DNA of 64,000 nucleotides from Achromobacter agilis (GCF_900496965.1 NZ_UFQB01000021.1:1-64000); one strand, 5' to 3'. Numbered from the stretch's first letter, positions 37,178-45,958 are shown. Notes: generated by a model from the letters alone, not told the origin. Made by a program: numbers and translations.

Positions 37178-37917
37178 GCGGCGGCCGGCCCCTGCAGGTA
37201 GGCGGCGCCCGCGGCGTCCGAGCACGTGCCGTCGAAATGGTAGTGCCGCGCCGCGACGAAGTCGGCGCCCGGCGCCGCCTGCACGTAGATGCTGATGCCC
37301 GGCACGTCCATCGCCTGTCCGCGCAGCGGGTCGGCGAAGGTAGCGATGCCGGCCTGCGCCTGCGCCAGCGCATCGCCCTCCAGCTTGCCCGTCAGCGTGA
37401 TGTGGAAGGTATAGGTGTCGAACACATAGGGATAGCCCCAGCGCGCCAGCATGGCCTGCTGCGCGGGCGTGAGCGACTGCGGCTGGCGGCGCGCGATGTC
37501 TTCGGGCGTGGGTGGCGCGCGCAGGGGATCCAGATCGCGCACGGCCGCGTCGGCCAGGGCCTGGATGCGAGCCTGGCCCGGCTGGTCGGCACCGGCGATG
37601 CGCCAGGCCAGGAAGCCGCGCAGCGGCTCGCACTCCAGCGCCAGCGTGAACGGGGCGCGGTTGCCCGCCAGACGGCGCGCGGCGGCATCCACTTCCTGCG
37701 GGCTCGCGCCCGGGCACAGGCGGAAGGGCGGCTTCAGGGTTGCGTGCAGGCCGTAGTGGCGCGGCGCCTGCGTCCATTCGCGCGGATAGCCGGCCTGTCC
37801 GGGCAGGGGAGAGAGCGCCTCGCCGGTGTCGGCGCAGCGGCCCAGCCAGCGGCTGCCGTGTTCGCGCCAGGGGCCGGTGGGCGCCAGGTACAGGGCGTAG
37901 CGATGGGCGAGCGGCAT
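37174..37917 (-). CDS. DUF1045 phosphonate-operon protein, 2H-phosphoesterase-like
   Basis: 247 residues. Two H-x-T motifs, HAT (58-60, in YGLHATLKPPF) and HIT (172-174, in FHITLTGKL), are spaced as in the 2H phosphoesterase superfamily, whose members open cyclic phosphates. The family occurs almost only in phn operons. It lies between phnM and phnN with an overlap or a 2-bp gap on each side. In E. coli the cyclic phosphate made by C-P lyase is opened by PhnP, which is absent from this window; this protein could fill that step. That role is inference. Confidence 0.85.
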   Translation of the reverse strand: MPLAHRYALYLAPTGPWREHGSRWLGRCADTGEALSPLPGQAGYPREWTQAPRHYGLHATLKPPFRLCPGASPQEVDAAARRLAGNRAPFTLALECEPLRGFLAWRIAGADQPGQARIQALADAAVRDLDPLRAPPTPEDIARRQPQSLTPAQQAMLARWGYPYVFDTYTFHITLTGKLEGDALAQAQAGIATFADPLRGQAMDVPGISIYVQAAPGADFVAARHYHFDGTCSDAAGAAYLQGPAAA

Positions 37918-37919
37918 GG

Positions 37920-39119
37920 TCAGGCCGCCATCCGCTGATTGTGGCTGTCGCCGAACGCGCGGCTGGCGTAGCGCAATTCGCCGCCCACGATCGCCGCGCA
38001 GACCCGGGGCAGCTCCGGCACCTGGTCGTCCACCACGATCGCGTCGGCGATCAGCCCCGGCGCGAGGGCGCCGCGGTCCTTGAGGCCGGCGGCGCGCGCG
38101 GGGTTCAGCGATACCAGGTCCCAGGCTTGCGCCAGCGGCAGCACGCCGTCGGCGGCCAGCCGCAGGGCGGCCGTGAGCGGAGCGGGGTAGTAGTAGTCGG
38201 AAGTCAGGACATCGCACAGGCCGGCGCGGACCATCTCGGTGGCGCTGGGCGCGCCGGTGTGGCTGCCGCCGCGCACCACGTTGGGTGCGCCGAACACGAC
38301 GGCATTGCCCAGGTCGCGCGCGACGCCGGCCGCATCGCGGGTCAGCGGAAATTCCGCCACGCTGCAGCCAAGCTGATGGTAGTAGCGGCGCGTGGCGGCA
38401 TCCGGGTCGTCGTGCGAAGCCACCTTCAGGCCGGCCTCCCGCGCGCAGGCGGTCAGCTCGCGCATGGCGTCGCCCACGGCGCCTGCCGCTGCCATGGCGG
38501 CGCGGATGCGGTCCTGGAAAACGTCGAGATCGCATTCCGCGCGGCTGGCGTACTGCATGAGTTTGCGGTCGTCGCCCAGGCGCCGCGCCATGCTGGGCAG
38601 GTGGTCATTGAGCGCCAGGAAGCGGACCCGTCCATTGCGTATCCATTGCTGGGCAATGTCCAGACCGCCCACGTGATGCGTTTCGAAGCGCAGGTGCACG
38701 TAATGCCGCGCGCCCATGATGGGATGCATTTTTTCCAGGGCCTCGAACATGCGCTCGGCGTAGCCCTCGCCGCGCAACCCGCCCTCCCACGATAGCGTGA
38801 CGCCATGGAATTCGGTGGTGATGCCGTTGGCCAGCAGCTGGCGGTCCACGTCGAACAGGGCGCCCTCATAGGGGAAGGTCACGCTGGGCCGCGGCATGAT
38901 GGCGCGTTCAAAGGCATCCCCGTGCAAGTCCACGATACCCGGCAGCACCAGCAGCTCGCCGGCGTCGAACCAGGACGCGCCCCGGGCCGCGGGGGAGGCC
39001 GAGTCGTCGATCAGCCCGCCATGGAAGCGCAGGCTGGCATGTTGGACGCCGCGCGGCGTCAGGATGCGCTGGCCTGTGACACCGGCCAGGGGCGAGGGGG
39101 CGTGTGTGCGTGTATTCAT
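37920..39119 (-). CDS. phnM: PhnM-type ribose 1-methylphosphonate 5-triphosphate diphosphatase, first paralogue
   Basis: 399 residues. An amidohydrolase-superfamily enzyme that removes pyrophosphate from the phosphonate-ribose triphosphate. Metal ligands are expected in GIVDLHGDAFERAIMPRP, the His-rich FETHHVGG, and KVASHDDPDA; FGAPNVVRGGSHTG and LTSDYYYPAPLTAALRLA are typical. It differs clearly from the second PhnM at 44728 (HGDAFER here, HCDAIEKE there), although both are 399 residues. It starts the minus-strand arm, with a probable PhnF site 30 bp upstream. Confidence 0.9.
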   Translation of the reverse strand: MNTRTHAPSPLAGVTGQRILTPRGVQHASLRFHGGLIDDSASPAARGASWFDAGELLVLPGIVDLHGDAFERAIMPRPSVTFPYEGALFDVDRQLLANGITTEFHGVTLSWEGGLRGEGYAERMFEALEKMHPIMGARHYVHLRFETHHVGGLDIAQQWIRNGRVRFLALNDHLPSMARRLGDDRKLMQYASRAECDLDVFQDRIRAAMAAAGAVGDAMRELTACAREAGLKVASHDDPDAATRRYYHQLGCSVAEFPLTRDAAGVARDLGNAVVFGAPNVVRGGSHTGAPSATEMVRAGLCDVLTSDYYYPAPLTAALRLAADGVLPLAQAWDLVSLNPARAAGLKDRGALAPGLIADAIVVDDQVPELPRVCAAIVGGELRYASRAFGDSHNQRMAA

Positions 39120-39141
39120 GGTGCGACGTTAGCGGGCTTGC

Positions 39142-39163
39142 ATTACAACCAGATGTCTAGATG
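39142..39163 (-). promoter_or_regulatory. Probable PhnF operator and -10 box of the phnM-DUF1045-phnN arm
   Basis: On the minus strand CATCTAGACATCTGG (39149-39163) matches CGTCTAGACGTTTAG at 40108-40122 at 11 of 15 positions, with R/R or Y/Y at the other four. The common pattern is CRTCTAGACRTYTRG. A TGTAAT -10-like box (39142-39147) follows directly, so bound regulator would block the promoter. Confidence 0.6.
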
Positions 39164-39235
39164 AGTTGAGGCGGCCTGCGGCGGTTTCGCACCGCTGCCG
39201 CGCCAGGCCGGGCGGGCGGCGGTGCGCGGGCGTGT

Positions 39236-39979
39236 TCAGCTGTCGTCCGTCACCATCAGCTGCACCAGGTCGCCCACGAAGCGCGCGATGCTGTATTGCA
39301 GGGGGGCGCCGTCCTGGTCGACGTTGAGGGCTTCGACCTGGAGGATGGGGCGGGTCTTGGGCTGCCCCAATTGGCGGGCGATTTCGGGCGAAGGCAGGAC
39401 GGCGGTGATGCGCGACCACTTGCGTGTGTAGTCGCCGATGCCGTAGTGCGCGTAGACCTTGGAGATCGAGTGCAGGGCGGCCAGGCGTTGCGCGAAATCG
39501 GGGAAACGCTTTTCGTCGAAGTAGTGCTCCGACGCGCTGATGGGGCGGTTCTCGGCCTTGCCTACGATCTGCACGCGCAGCAGCGGCGCGCTGCGGGCCA
39601 GCCCCAGGTGCTTGGCGATCTCGGCCGCGCGCAGCGACTGGCTGCCCAGCACCTCTTGGTGGCCCAGCATGCCCTGGCTGCGCAGGTTCTCGGAAAAGCG
39701 CGTGCGCTTGCCGATGGCGTAATCGATCGCGTGCTCCTGGACGAACGTGCCGCGGCCCTGTTCGATCCTGACCAGGCCGCTTTGCTCGAGCTCGCCCATG
39801 GCGCGCCGTATCGTGTGGCGGTTGACGGAGAACTTGGCGGCCAGTTCGGGTTCGGAGGGCAGCTGTTCGCCCGCCGCATAGAGCTTGTTGCGGATGTCGT
39901 CCGCAAGCGATTCGCCGATTTGCCGCCAGACGGCGATGCCGGAACCTCTTTCAACCATGGGGTGCGCTCGTGCTGTCAT
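39236..39979 (-). CDS. phnF: GntR/HutC-family regulator of phosphonate genes PhnF
   Basis: 247 residues. The winged helix is residues 15-80 (GIAVWRQIGESLADDIRNKL, LPSEPELAAKFSVNRHTIRRAMGELEQSGLV, GRGTFV), and the UTRA ligand-binding domain follows (SASEHYFDEKRFPDFAQRL, LPSPEIARQLGQPKTRPIL). The name rests on its position between the two phn arms. A second ATG 7 codons in (MVERGSGIAVW) is an alternative start. It probably represses both arms in the absence of phosphonate, through the shared TCTAGAC element. Confidence 0.9.
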   Translation of the reverse strand: MTARAHPMVERGSGIAVWRQIGESLADDIRNKLYAAGEQLPSEPELAAKFSVNRHTIRRAMGELEQSGLVRIEQGRGTFVQEHAIDYAIGKRTRFSENLRSQGMLGHQEVLGSQSLRAAEIAKHLGLARSAPLLRVQIVGKAENRPISASEHYFDEKRFPDFAQRLAALHSISKVYAHYGIGDYTRKWSRITAVLPSPEIARQLGQPKTRPILQVEALNVDQDGAPLQYSIARFVGDLVQLMVTDDS

Positions 39980-40069
39980 ATCCGCTCGTCAAGAATGGCC
40001 CCGATTGTGCCCGATGCGGCCGCTCCCGGAAAGGCGCAACCGCTGTCATCAAAAATTCACGCCAGACTG

Positions 40070-40122
40070 TTGAACTTGCATTTCGAAGCGATCATACTCC
40101 ATCCGGTCGTCTAGACGTTTAG
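40070..40122 (+). promoter_or_regulatory. phnG promoter and overlapping probable PhnF operator
   Basis: -35 TTGAAC (40070-40075) and -10 CATACT (40093-40098) are 17 bp apart. CGTCTAGACGTTTAG (40108-40122) lies at the expected transcription start and runs to 9 bp before the phnG ATG. It contains the perfect palindrome CGTCTAGACG. A repressor here would block initiation or elongation. Confidence 0.65.
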
Positions 40123-40130
40123 AGGAAAAA

Positions 40131-40601
40131 ATGGATCACCCACAGGCAGGACAGGATGCGGCCAGCGCCCGGCGCGCGGCCTGGATGCGCGTGTTGGCGC
40201 TGGCGGACCCCGGCGCGCTGGATGACGCGTTCTGCGCATTGGCCGGCGTGCCCGCGCACCGCACGCTGCGGCCGGCCCAGACCGGCATGGCCATGGTCCG
40301 CGCCCGCAGCGGCGGCACCGGCGCCCGGTTCAACCTGGGCGAAATGACCGTGACACGTTGCGCGGTGACGATGGGCGAGGGCGTGGTCGGCGTGGCCTAT
40401 GTGCAGGGCCGCTCGCTGCGCCACGCGGAACAGGCCGCGGTGGCCGATGCCTTGCTGCAGTTGCCCGAATGGCGTGAAACGGTGCAGGCGCAGCTCATCG
40501 CGCCGCTGGCCCGCCAGCATGCCGACAAGGTGGCGCGCCAGGCCCGCGTGGCGGCGCAGACCAAGGTGGAATTCTTCACGGTGGTGCGAGGCGAGGACTG
40601 A
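40131..40601 (+). CDS. phnG: C-P lyase subunit PhnG
   Basis: 156 residues. It is part of the PhnGHIJ core complex and, with PhnH, PhnI and PhnL, forms the alpha-D-ribose 1-phosphonate triphosphate synthase activity. Typical segments are RAAWMRVLALADPGAL, VRARSGGTGARFNLGEMTVTRCAV and GRSLRHAEQAAVADALLQ. AGAGGA is the ribosome binding site and partly overlaps the operator. First gene of the plus-strand operon. Confidence 0.95.
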   Translation: MDHPQAGQDAASARRAAWMRVLALADPGALDDAFCALAGVPAHRTLRPAQTGMAMVRARSGGTGARFNLGEMTVTRCAVTMGEGVVGVAYVQGRSLRHAEQAAVADALLQLPEWRETVQAQLIAPLARQHADKVARQARVAAQTKVEFFTVVRGED

Positions 40602-40602
40602 T

Positions 40603-41220
40603 ATGGAACAACAGATACTGGCCGCCGCGGCCTCGGGCCAGGCGCTGCTGCCCGGCTTCGCGGACCCTGTCGACGATGCGCAGGCCACTTTCCGCGCCGC
40701 GCTGAACGCGCTGGCCCATCCGGGGCGTGCATACGAAATCCTGGCCGACAGCGGCGTGCCGGCGGGCCTGTCGCCCGCCATGACCGCCTTGCTGCTGACG
40801 CTGGTGGATGTGGACACCCCCCTGTGGCTGCCGGCGTCCGTCAGCGCGGACATCGTCGCCTTCCTGCGCTTTCATTGCGGCTGCCCCATCGTGCCGTCGC
40901 CTGCGCTGGCCCGCTACGCCGCGGTGCCTGCCGGCGTAGCGGCGCCCGCGCTCTCGTCCTGCCACCAGGGCGACCCCGCCTACCCCGATCAATCGACCAC
41001 CCTGCTGATCGAGGTCGAATCCCTGGACGCGGGGCCGCAGGCCGTCCTGAGCGGCCCGGGCATCCAGACGCGGCAGACCCTGGCCGCGGCGGGATTGCCG
41101 GAGGGCTTTTGGCGCGAATGGCGCATCAATCATCAACGGTTTCCGCTGAGCGTCGACGTATTCCTGACGCAGGGCCGGCGGATTTGCGGGCTGCCGCGCA
41201 GCACGCGGCTGGAGAACTGA
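40603..41220 (+). CDS. phnH: C-P lyase subunit PhnH
   Basis: 205 residues. Core complex subunit, homodimeric in E. coli. Recognisable features are LLPGFADPVDDAQATFRAAL, LAHPGRAYEI, LTLVDVDTPLWLP, FHCGCPIV and the C-terminal FPLSVDVFLTQGRRICGLPRSTRL. It follows the phnG stop by a single base. Confidence 0.95.
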   Translation: MEQQILAAAASGQALLPGFADPVDDAQATFRAALNALAHPGRAYEILADSGVPAGLSPAMTALLLTLVDVDTPLWLPASVSADIVAFLRFHCGCPIVPSPALARYAAVPAGVAAPALSSCHQGDPAYPDQSTTLLIEVESLDAGPQAVLSGPGIQTRQTLAAAGLPEGFWREWRINHQRFPLSVDVFLTQGRRICGLPRSTRLEN

Positions 41221-41221
41221 C

Positions 41222-42337
41222 ATGTACGTAGCCGTAAAAGGGGGCGAGCGCGCCATCCTCAATTCCTACCGCATGCTGGATGACTACCGGCGCGGCGACC
41301 GCGAAGTGCCCGAACTGAGCCTGGACCAGATCCGCGAACAGATGCCGCTGGCCGTCTCCCGCGTCATGGCCGAGGGCTCGCTCTACGATCCGCAGCTGGC
41401 GTCCCTGGCGCTCAAACAGGCGGCTGGCGACGTGATCGAGGCCGTGTTCCTGCTGCGCGCCTACCGCACGACCCTGTCGCGCTACGGCTACACGCAGCCG
41501 ATCGATACCGGGCGCATGCGTCTGCAGCGCCGGATATCGTCCACCTTCAAGGACGTGCCCGGCGGCCAGATCCTGGGGCCGACCTACGACTACACCCAGC
41601 GCCTGCTGGACTTCTCGCTGCTGGCGCAGCGCGAGGCCGATGCCTTGCCCGCGGGCGAGGATGCCCTGGACAGCGCCATGCCGCGCGTTACCGACCTGCT
41701 GGCGCAGGACGACCTGATCGATGCGGAACCCGTGCCGGAAGGCGATCCCGAACCCTTCGACCTGACCCGGCAGCCGCTGGACTTTCCCGCGTCGCGCGCC
41801 GCGCGCCTGCAGAACCTGGCACGCGCCGACGAAGGCTTCCTGCTGTCCATGGGCTATTCGACGCAGCGCGGCTACGGCAATACCCATCCCTTCGCGGCCG
41901 AGATACGCTACGGCGCGCTGGAGGTGGAGATGCACATCGAGGAACTGGGCTTCGCCGTCACCGTGGGCGAGATCGAGGTCACCGAATGCCAGATGGTCAG
42001 CCAGTTCGCGGGCAACGCCGAGGAAGGGCCGAAGTTCACCCGGGGCTACGGGCTGACGTTCGGCTACGGCGAACGCAAGTCCATGTCGATGGCGTTGGTG
42101 GACCGCGCGCTGAAGGCGGCCGACCTGGGCGAACGTGCCGATTCCCCGGCCAACGACCATGAGTTCGTGCTCTATCACAGCGACAACGTCGAGGCATCGG
42201 GCTTCGTGCAGCACTTGAAACTGCCGCACTACGTGGACTTCCAGGCCAACCTGGAATTGCTGCGCCGCATGCGCGCCGAGCGGAGCGCGCCCGGGGCCGC
42301 GCAGAACGAATTGATGGACGAGGCGGTTTCCTCATGA
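41222..42337 (+). CDS. phnI: C-P lyase subunit PhnI
   Basis: 371 residues. PhnI has nucleosidase activity alone, and within the complex exchanges the base of a nucleoside triphosphate for the phosphonate. Clear motifs: MYVAVKGGERAI at the start, EQMPLAVSRVMAEGSLYDP, RRISSTFKDVPGGQILGPTYDYTQRLLDF and GYSTQRGYGNTHPFAAEIRYG. The C-terminal FVLYHSDNVEASGFVQHLKLPHYVDFQ is conserved. The stop overlaps phnJ by ATGA. Confidence 0.96.
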   Translation: MYVAVKGGERAILNSYRMLDDYRRGDREVPELSLDQIREQMPLAVSRVMAEGSLYDPQLASLALKQAAGDVIEAVFLLRAYRTTLSRYGYTQPIDTGRMRLQRRISSTFKDVPGGQILGPTYDYTQRLLDFSLLAQREADALPAGEDALDSAMPRVTDLLAQDDLIDAEPVPEGDPEPFDLTRQPLDFPASRAARLQNLARADEGFLLSMGYSTQRGYGNTHPFAAEIRYGALEVEMHIEELGFAVTVGEIEVTECQMVSQFAGNAEEGPKFTRGYGLTFGYGERKSMSMALVDRALKAADLGERADSPANDHEFVLYHSDNVEASGFVQHLKLPHYVDFQANLELLRRMRAERSAPGAAQNELMDEAVSS

Positions 42338-43227
42338 CGACGCAACACGCAACGGTCGAACGCGACGACCACTACAACTTCGCCTACCTGGACGAATCCA
42401 CCAAGCGCATGCTGCGCCGCGCCTTGCTCAAGGCCGTCGCCATTCCTGGCTACCAGGTGCCGTTCGGCAGCCGCGAGATGCCGCTGCCCTACGGCTGGGG
42501 CACGGGCGGCATCCAGGTCACCGCCTCCATCATCGGGCGCAACGACGTGCTCAAGGTGATCGACCAGGGTTCCGACGACACCACTAACGCCATCAACATC
42601 CGGCGTTTCTTCGGCCGCGTCACGGGCGTCGCCACCACCGAGTCGACGCGCGCGGCCACCATCGTGCAGACGCGCCACCGCGTGCCCGAGACGCCGCTGG
42701 CGGAAGGGCAGGTGATGGTGTTCCAGGTGCCGATCCCCGAACCGCTGCGTTGGCTCGAACCCAGCGAGACCGAAACGCGCACCATGCACGCGTTGGCCGA
42801 ATACGGCGGCATGCACGTCAAACTGTACGAAGATATCGCGCAGCACGGCCATATCGCCACCACCTACGACTACCCCGTCGTCGTGAACGACCGCTACATG
42901 ATGCGGCCCTCGCCGATTCCCAAGTTCGATAACCCCAAGCTGGACCGCAGCCCCGCGCTGATGCTGTTCGGCGCAGGCCGCGAAAAGCGGGTCTATGCGG
43001 TGCCGCCGTACACCCGCGTAAAGAGCCTGGACTTCGAAGACCATCCTTTCCGGGTGGAAACCTGGACCGAATGCTGCGACCTCTGCGGATCGCGTGACAG
43101 CTACCTGGATGAAATCATCCTGGACGACGCGGGCACGCGCCGCTACGTCTGCTCGGACACCGAATATTGCAACGACCGCCAGGCGCAGCAGCGTCCGGAC
43201 CACTCCCCGAACGAGGCCGCAGCATGA
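42334..43227 (+). CDS. phnJ: C-P lyase catalytic subunit PhnJ (radical SAM)
   Basis: 297 residues. It cleaves the carbon-phosphorus bond using a 4Fe-4S cluster and S-adenosylmethionine. The four conserved cysteines are in ECCDLCGSRDSYLDEI and YVCSDTEYCND near residues 250-280, the unusual PhnJ spacing. NFAYLDESTKRMLRRALLKAVAIPGYQVPFGSREMP at the N-terminus is diagnostic. Product is the alkane plus ribose 1,2-cyclic phosphate 5-phosphate. The stop overlaps phnK by ATGA. Confidence 0.97.
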   Translation: MTTQHATVERDDHYNFAYLDESTKRMLRRALLKAVAIPGYQVPFGSREMPLPYGWGTGGIQVTASIIGRNDVLKVIDQGSDDTTNAINIRRFFGRVTGVATTESTRAATIVQTRHRVPETPLAEGQVMVFQVPIPEPLRWLEPSETETRTMHALAEYGGMHVKLYEDIAQHGHIATTYDYPVVVNDRYMMRPSPIPKFDNPKLDRSPALMLFGAGREKRVYAVPPYTRVKSLDFEDHPFRVETWTECCDLCGSRDSYLDEIILDDAGTRRYVCSDTEYCNDRQAQQRPDHSPNEAAA

Positions 43228-44000
43228 ATGCCCAACCCTTGCTTTCCGTGCGGAACATGACGCGCACCTGGGACGGCGTGCACGGTTGCCGCAACGTCAG
43301 TTTCGACCTCTATCCCGGCGAAGTGCTGTGCGTGGTCGGCGAGTCTGGCTCCGGCAAGAGCACGCTGCTGTCGGCGGTGTCGTACCAGACCCGGCCGGAC
43401 GCGGGCAGCGTCTGGTACGACACGCGGGACCAGGGCTTCACCGACCTGGCCGCGCTGCAGGGCGCTCGCCTGCGCCTGCTGTCGCGCACCGATTGGGGCT
43501 TCGTGCGCCAGAACGCCCGGGACGGCCTGCGCATGCAGGTCAGCGCCGGCGCCAACATCGCGGAGCGCCTGATGGCGGTGGGCGACCGGCACTACGGCGA
43601 GCTGCGCCAGGTGGCGGGGAATTGGCTGCAGAAGATGGAGATCGACGCCGGCCGGCTGGACGACACGCCTGTGTCGTTTTCCGGCGGCATGCAGCAGCGC
43701 CTGCAGATCGCCCGCAACCTGGTGACGCATCCCCGCCTGGTGTTCATGGACGAACCCACGGCATCGCTCGACGTGTCGGTGCAGGCGCGCCTGCTGGACC
43801 TGCTGCGCCAGCTGGTGACCGACCTGGGCCTGGCCGCCATTGTCGTGACGCACGACCTGGCCGTCGCGCGCCTGCTGGCGCACCGGACCCTGGTCATGCG
43901 TGGCGGCGAGGTCGTGGAAAGCGGCCTGACCGACCAGATTCTCGACGATCCGCAGCATCCCTACACCCAATTGCTGGTGTCCTCCATTTTGCAGAGCTGA
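43224..44000 (+). CDS. phnK: C-P lyase ATP-binding subunit PhnK
   Basis: 258 residues. ABC-type ATPase that docks on PhnJ in the core complex; it is not a transporter part. Walker [10 protein letters not shown], signature FSGGMQQRLQIARNLV, Walker B LVFMDEPTASLD. TRTWDGVHGCRNVSFDLYPGEVLCVVGE at the N-terminus fits PhnK. It overlaps phnJ and is followed 2 bp later by phnL. Confidence 0.93.
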   Translation: MNAQPLLSVRNMTRTWDGVHGCRNVSFDLYPGEVLCVVGESGSGKSTLLSAVSYQTRPDAGSVWYDTRDQGFTDLAALQGARLRLLSRTDWGFVRQNARDGLRMQVSAGANIAERLMAVGDRHYGELRQVAGNWLQKMEIDAGRLDDTPVSFSGGMQQRLQIARNLVTHPRLVFMDEPTASLDVSVQARLLDLLRQLVTDLGLAAIVVTHDLAVARLLAHRTLVMRGGEVVESGLTDQILDDPQHPYTQLLVSSILQS

Positions 44001-44002
44001 CC

Positions 44003-44725
44003 ATGCGCGCAACGACTCCCATGATCGAGGTGCGGGGCCTCGGAAAGATGTTCACCCTGCATAACCAGGGCGGCATGCGCCTGCCGGTGCTCGACGCGGT
44101 CGACTTCGACGCCTCGGCCGGCGACTGCCTCGTGCTCGCCGGACCGTCGGGCACCGGCAAGAGCACGCTGCTGCGCTGCCTCTACGGCAACTACCTCGCC
44201 ACCGAAGGCAGCATCCGCGTGCGGTCCGGGGACCAGTGGGTCGAACTGGTGGGCGCTCCCGAGCAGCGCATCCTGGCCTTGCGCCGGGACGTGATCGGCT
44301 ACGTCAGCCAGTTCCTGCGGGTGATTCCGCGCGTGGCCGCGCTGGACGTGGTGGCGGAGCCCCTGCGCGCGGCCGGCGTCGATGCCGAAACGGCCCGCGC
44401 GCGGGCCGCCGCGCTGCTGCAGCGCCTGAATGTGCCCGCCCGCCTCTGGGGGCTGGCCCCGGCCACCTTCTCCGGCGGCGAGCAGCAGCGCGTGAACATT
44501 GCGCGCGGCTTCATCGCCCGACATCCGGTCCTGCTGCTGGACGAGCCCACCGCGTCGCTGGATGCCGACAACCGCAAGGTAGTGATCGAGCTGATCCACG
44601 AGGCCCGCGCCGAAGGCCGCTGCCTGCTGGGGATTTTCCACGACGAAGAGGTGCGCGACGCCGTCGCCACCAAGATCCTGACGCTGCGTCCCGCGCTGGC
44701 GGCCACGGCCGACATGGAGGCCTGA
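44003..44725 (+). CDS. phnL: C-P lyase ATP-binding subunit PhnL
   Basis: 240 residues. Second ABC-type ATPase of the C-P lyase system. Walker A GPSGTGKST, signature FSGGEQQRVNIARGF, Walker B VLLLDEPTASLD. The PhnL-specific stretch GLGKMFTLHNQGGMRLPVLDAVDFDASAGDCLVLAGP and VIGYVSQFLRVIPRV distinguish it from PhnK. It sits 2 bp from both neighbours. Confidence 0.94.
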   Translation: MRATTPMIEVRGLGKMFTLHNQGGMRLPVLDAVDFDASAGDCLVLAGPSGTGKSTLLRCLYGNYLATEGSIRVRSGDQWVELVGAPEQRILALRRDVIGYVSQFLRVIPRVAALDVVAEPLRAAGVDAETARARAAALLQRLNVPARLWGLAPATFSGGEQQRVNIARGFIARHPVLLLDEPTASLDADNRKVVIELIHEARAEGRCLLGIFHDEEVRDAVATKILTLRPALAATADMEA

Positions 44726-44727
44726 TC

Positions 44728-45927
44728 ATGCAAAGCACCTACCTTACCCACGCCCGCGTGGTCATGCCCGACCGCGTGCTCGAAGACAGCGCCGTGCTGA
44801 TCGACGACGGCCGCATCGTCGCTATCGAGCCGGCCGGCGCGCGCGCCGGCCGGGAGATCGATCTGGGTGGCCAGACCCTGCTGCCGGGCCTGATCGATCT
44901 GCATTGCGATGCGATCGAAAAAGAGGCCGAACCGCGCTCGCGCGTGCTTTTCCCGTTGGACTTCGCCGTGGCGCAGGTGGACCGGCGCAACGCCGCCGCC
45001 GGCATCACCACGCCCTATCACGCGCTGTCGTTCGCCAACAGCGAATGGGGCGTGCGCAACAACCAGACGGCGGCCGAAGTGGTGCGCACGGTGCGCGCGT
45101 TCCGCCGGCACAGCCTGGTCGACAACCGCATCCACTGCCGCTACGAAGTCACCGACGCTACCTCCGTGGACGTGTTGCGCGCGCTGATGGACGAAGGCGC
45201 GGTGGACCTGCTGTCCGTCATGGACCATTCGCCGGGCCAGGGGCAGTTCAAGACGTTGGAGTCCTATCTGCAATACATGATGGGCAACCACGCCATGAGC
45301 CGCGAGCAGGCCGAGGAGGCCGCAGAGGCCAAGGTCCACGCCAAGGAAGGCGCGGTGGCGCGGGTGGAGGCGTTGCTGTCGCACGCCCAGGGGCTGGGCA
45401 TCCCCACCGCCAGCCATGACGACGACTCGATCCACCGGATCGCCACCATGCGCAACCTGGGCGTGGCGATGAGCGAGTTCCCCATCACGCTGGATACCGC
45501 GCGCGCCGCCGTGTCCTGCGGCTTGCCGACCATCCTGGGCGCGCCCAACGTGCTGCGCGGCCAAAGCCAGAGCGGCTCCATGCGCGCCATCGATGCCGTC
45601 CGCGCGGGCGTGGCGAACTGCCTGTGCTCGGATTACCAGCCGTCCACGCTGATCGCCGCGGCGTTCGCGGTGGCGGCGCAGACCGACCTGACCCTGTCGC
45701 AGGCGGCCGCGCTGGTTACCTTGAACCCGGCGCAGGCTTGCGGCCTGTCGGACCGGGGCCGCATCGCGCCGGGATTGCGCGCCGACCTGGTGGCGGTGGC
45801 GCAAGTGGGCGGGCAGCCGCTGATCAGCCACACATGGTCTGCGGGCCGGCTGGTATTCTCGGCCCACTATCCCCCCTTGCGCGCGGCCGAGACCCGGATT
45901 GCCGAGCCGCAGGGCCTGGCAGCCTGA
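44728..45927 (+). CDS. phnM: PhnM-type ribose 1-methylphosphonate 5-triphosphate diphosphatase, second paralogue
   Basis: 399 residues. Canonical-looking PhnM: LLPGLIDLHCDAIEKEAEPRSRVLFPLDFAVAQ, VDLLSVMDHSPGQGQF, PTASHDDDSIHR, LGAPNVLRGQSQSGSMRAIDAVRAG and LCSDYQPSTLIAAAF. It resembles the E. coli enzyme more than the copy at 37920. It closes the plus-strand operon, 2 bp after phnL. Two PhnM genes in opposite arms of one locus suggest specialisation; which one is essential cannot be told. Confidence 0.93.
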   Translation: MQSTYLTHARVVMPDRVLEDSAVLIDDGRIVAIEPAGARAGREIDLGGQTLLPGLIDLHCDAIEKEAEPRSRVLFPLDFAVAQVDRRNAAAGITTPYHALSFANSEWGVRNNQTAAEVVRTVRAFRRHSLVDNRIHCRYEVTDATSVDVLRALMDEGAVDLLSVMDHSPGQGQFKTLESYLQYMMGNHAMSREQAEEAAEAKVHAKEGAVARVEALLSHAQGLGIPTASHDDDSIHRIATMRNLGVAMSEFPITLDTARAAVSCGLPTILGAPNVLRGQSQSGSMRAIDAVRAGVANCLCSDYQPSTLIAAAFAVAAQTDLTLSQAAALVTLNPAQACGLSDRGRIAPGLRADLVAVAQVGGQPLISHTWSAGRLVFSAHYPPLRAAETRIAEPQGLAA

Positions 45928-45958
45928 GGCAGCGAAACACCGACAGGAAGGCAACGTG

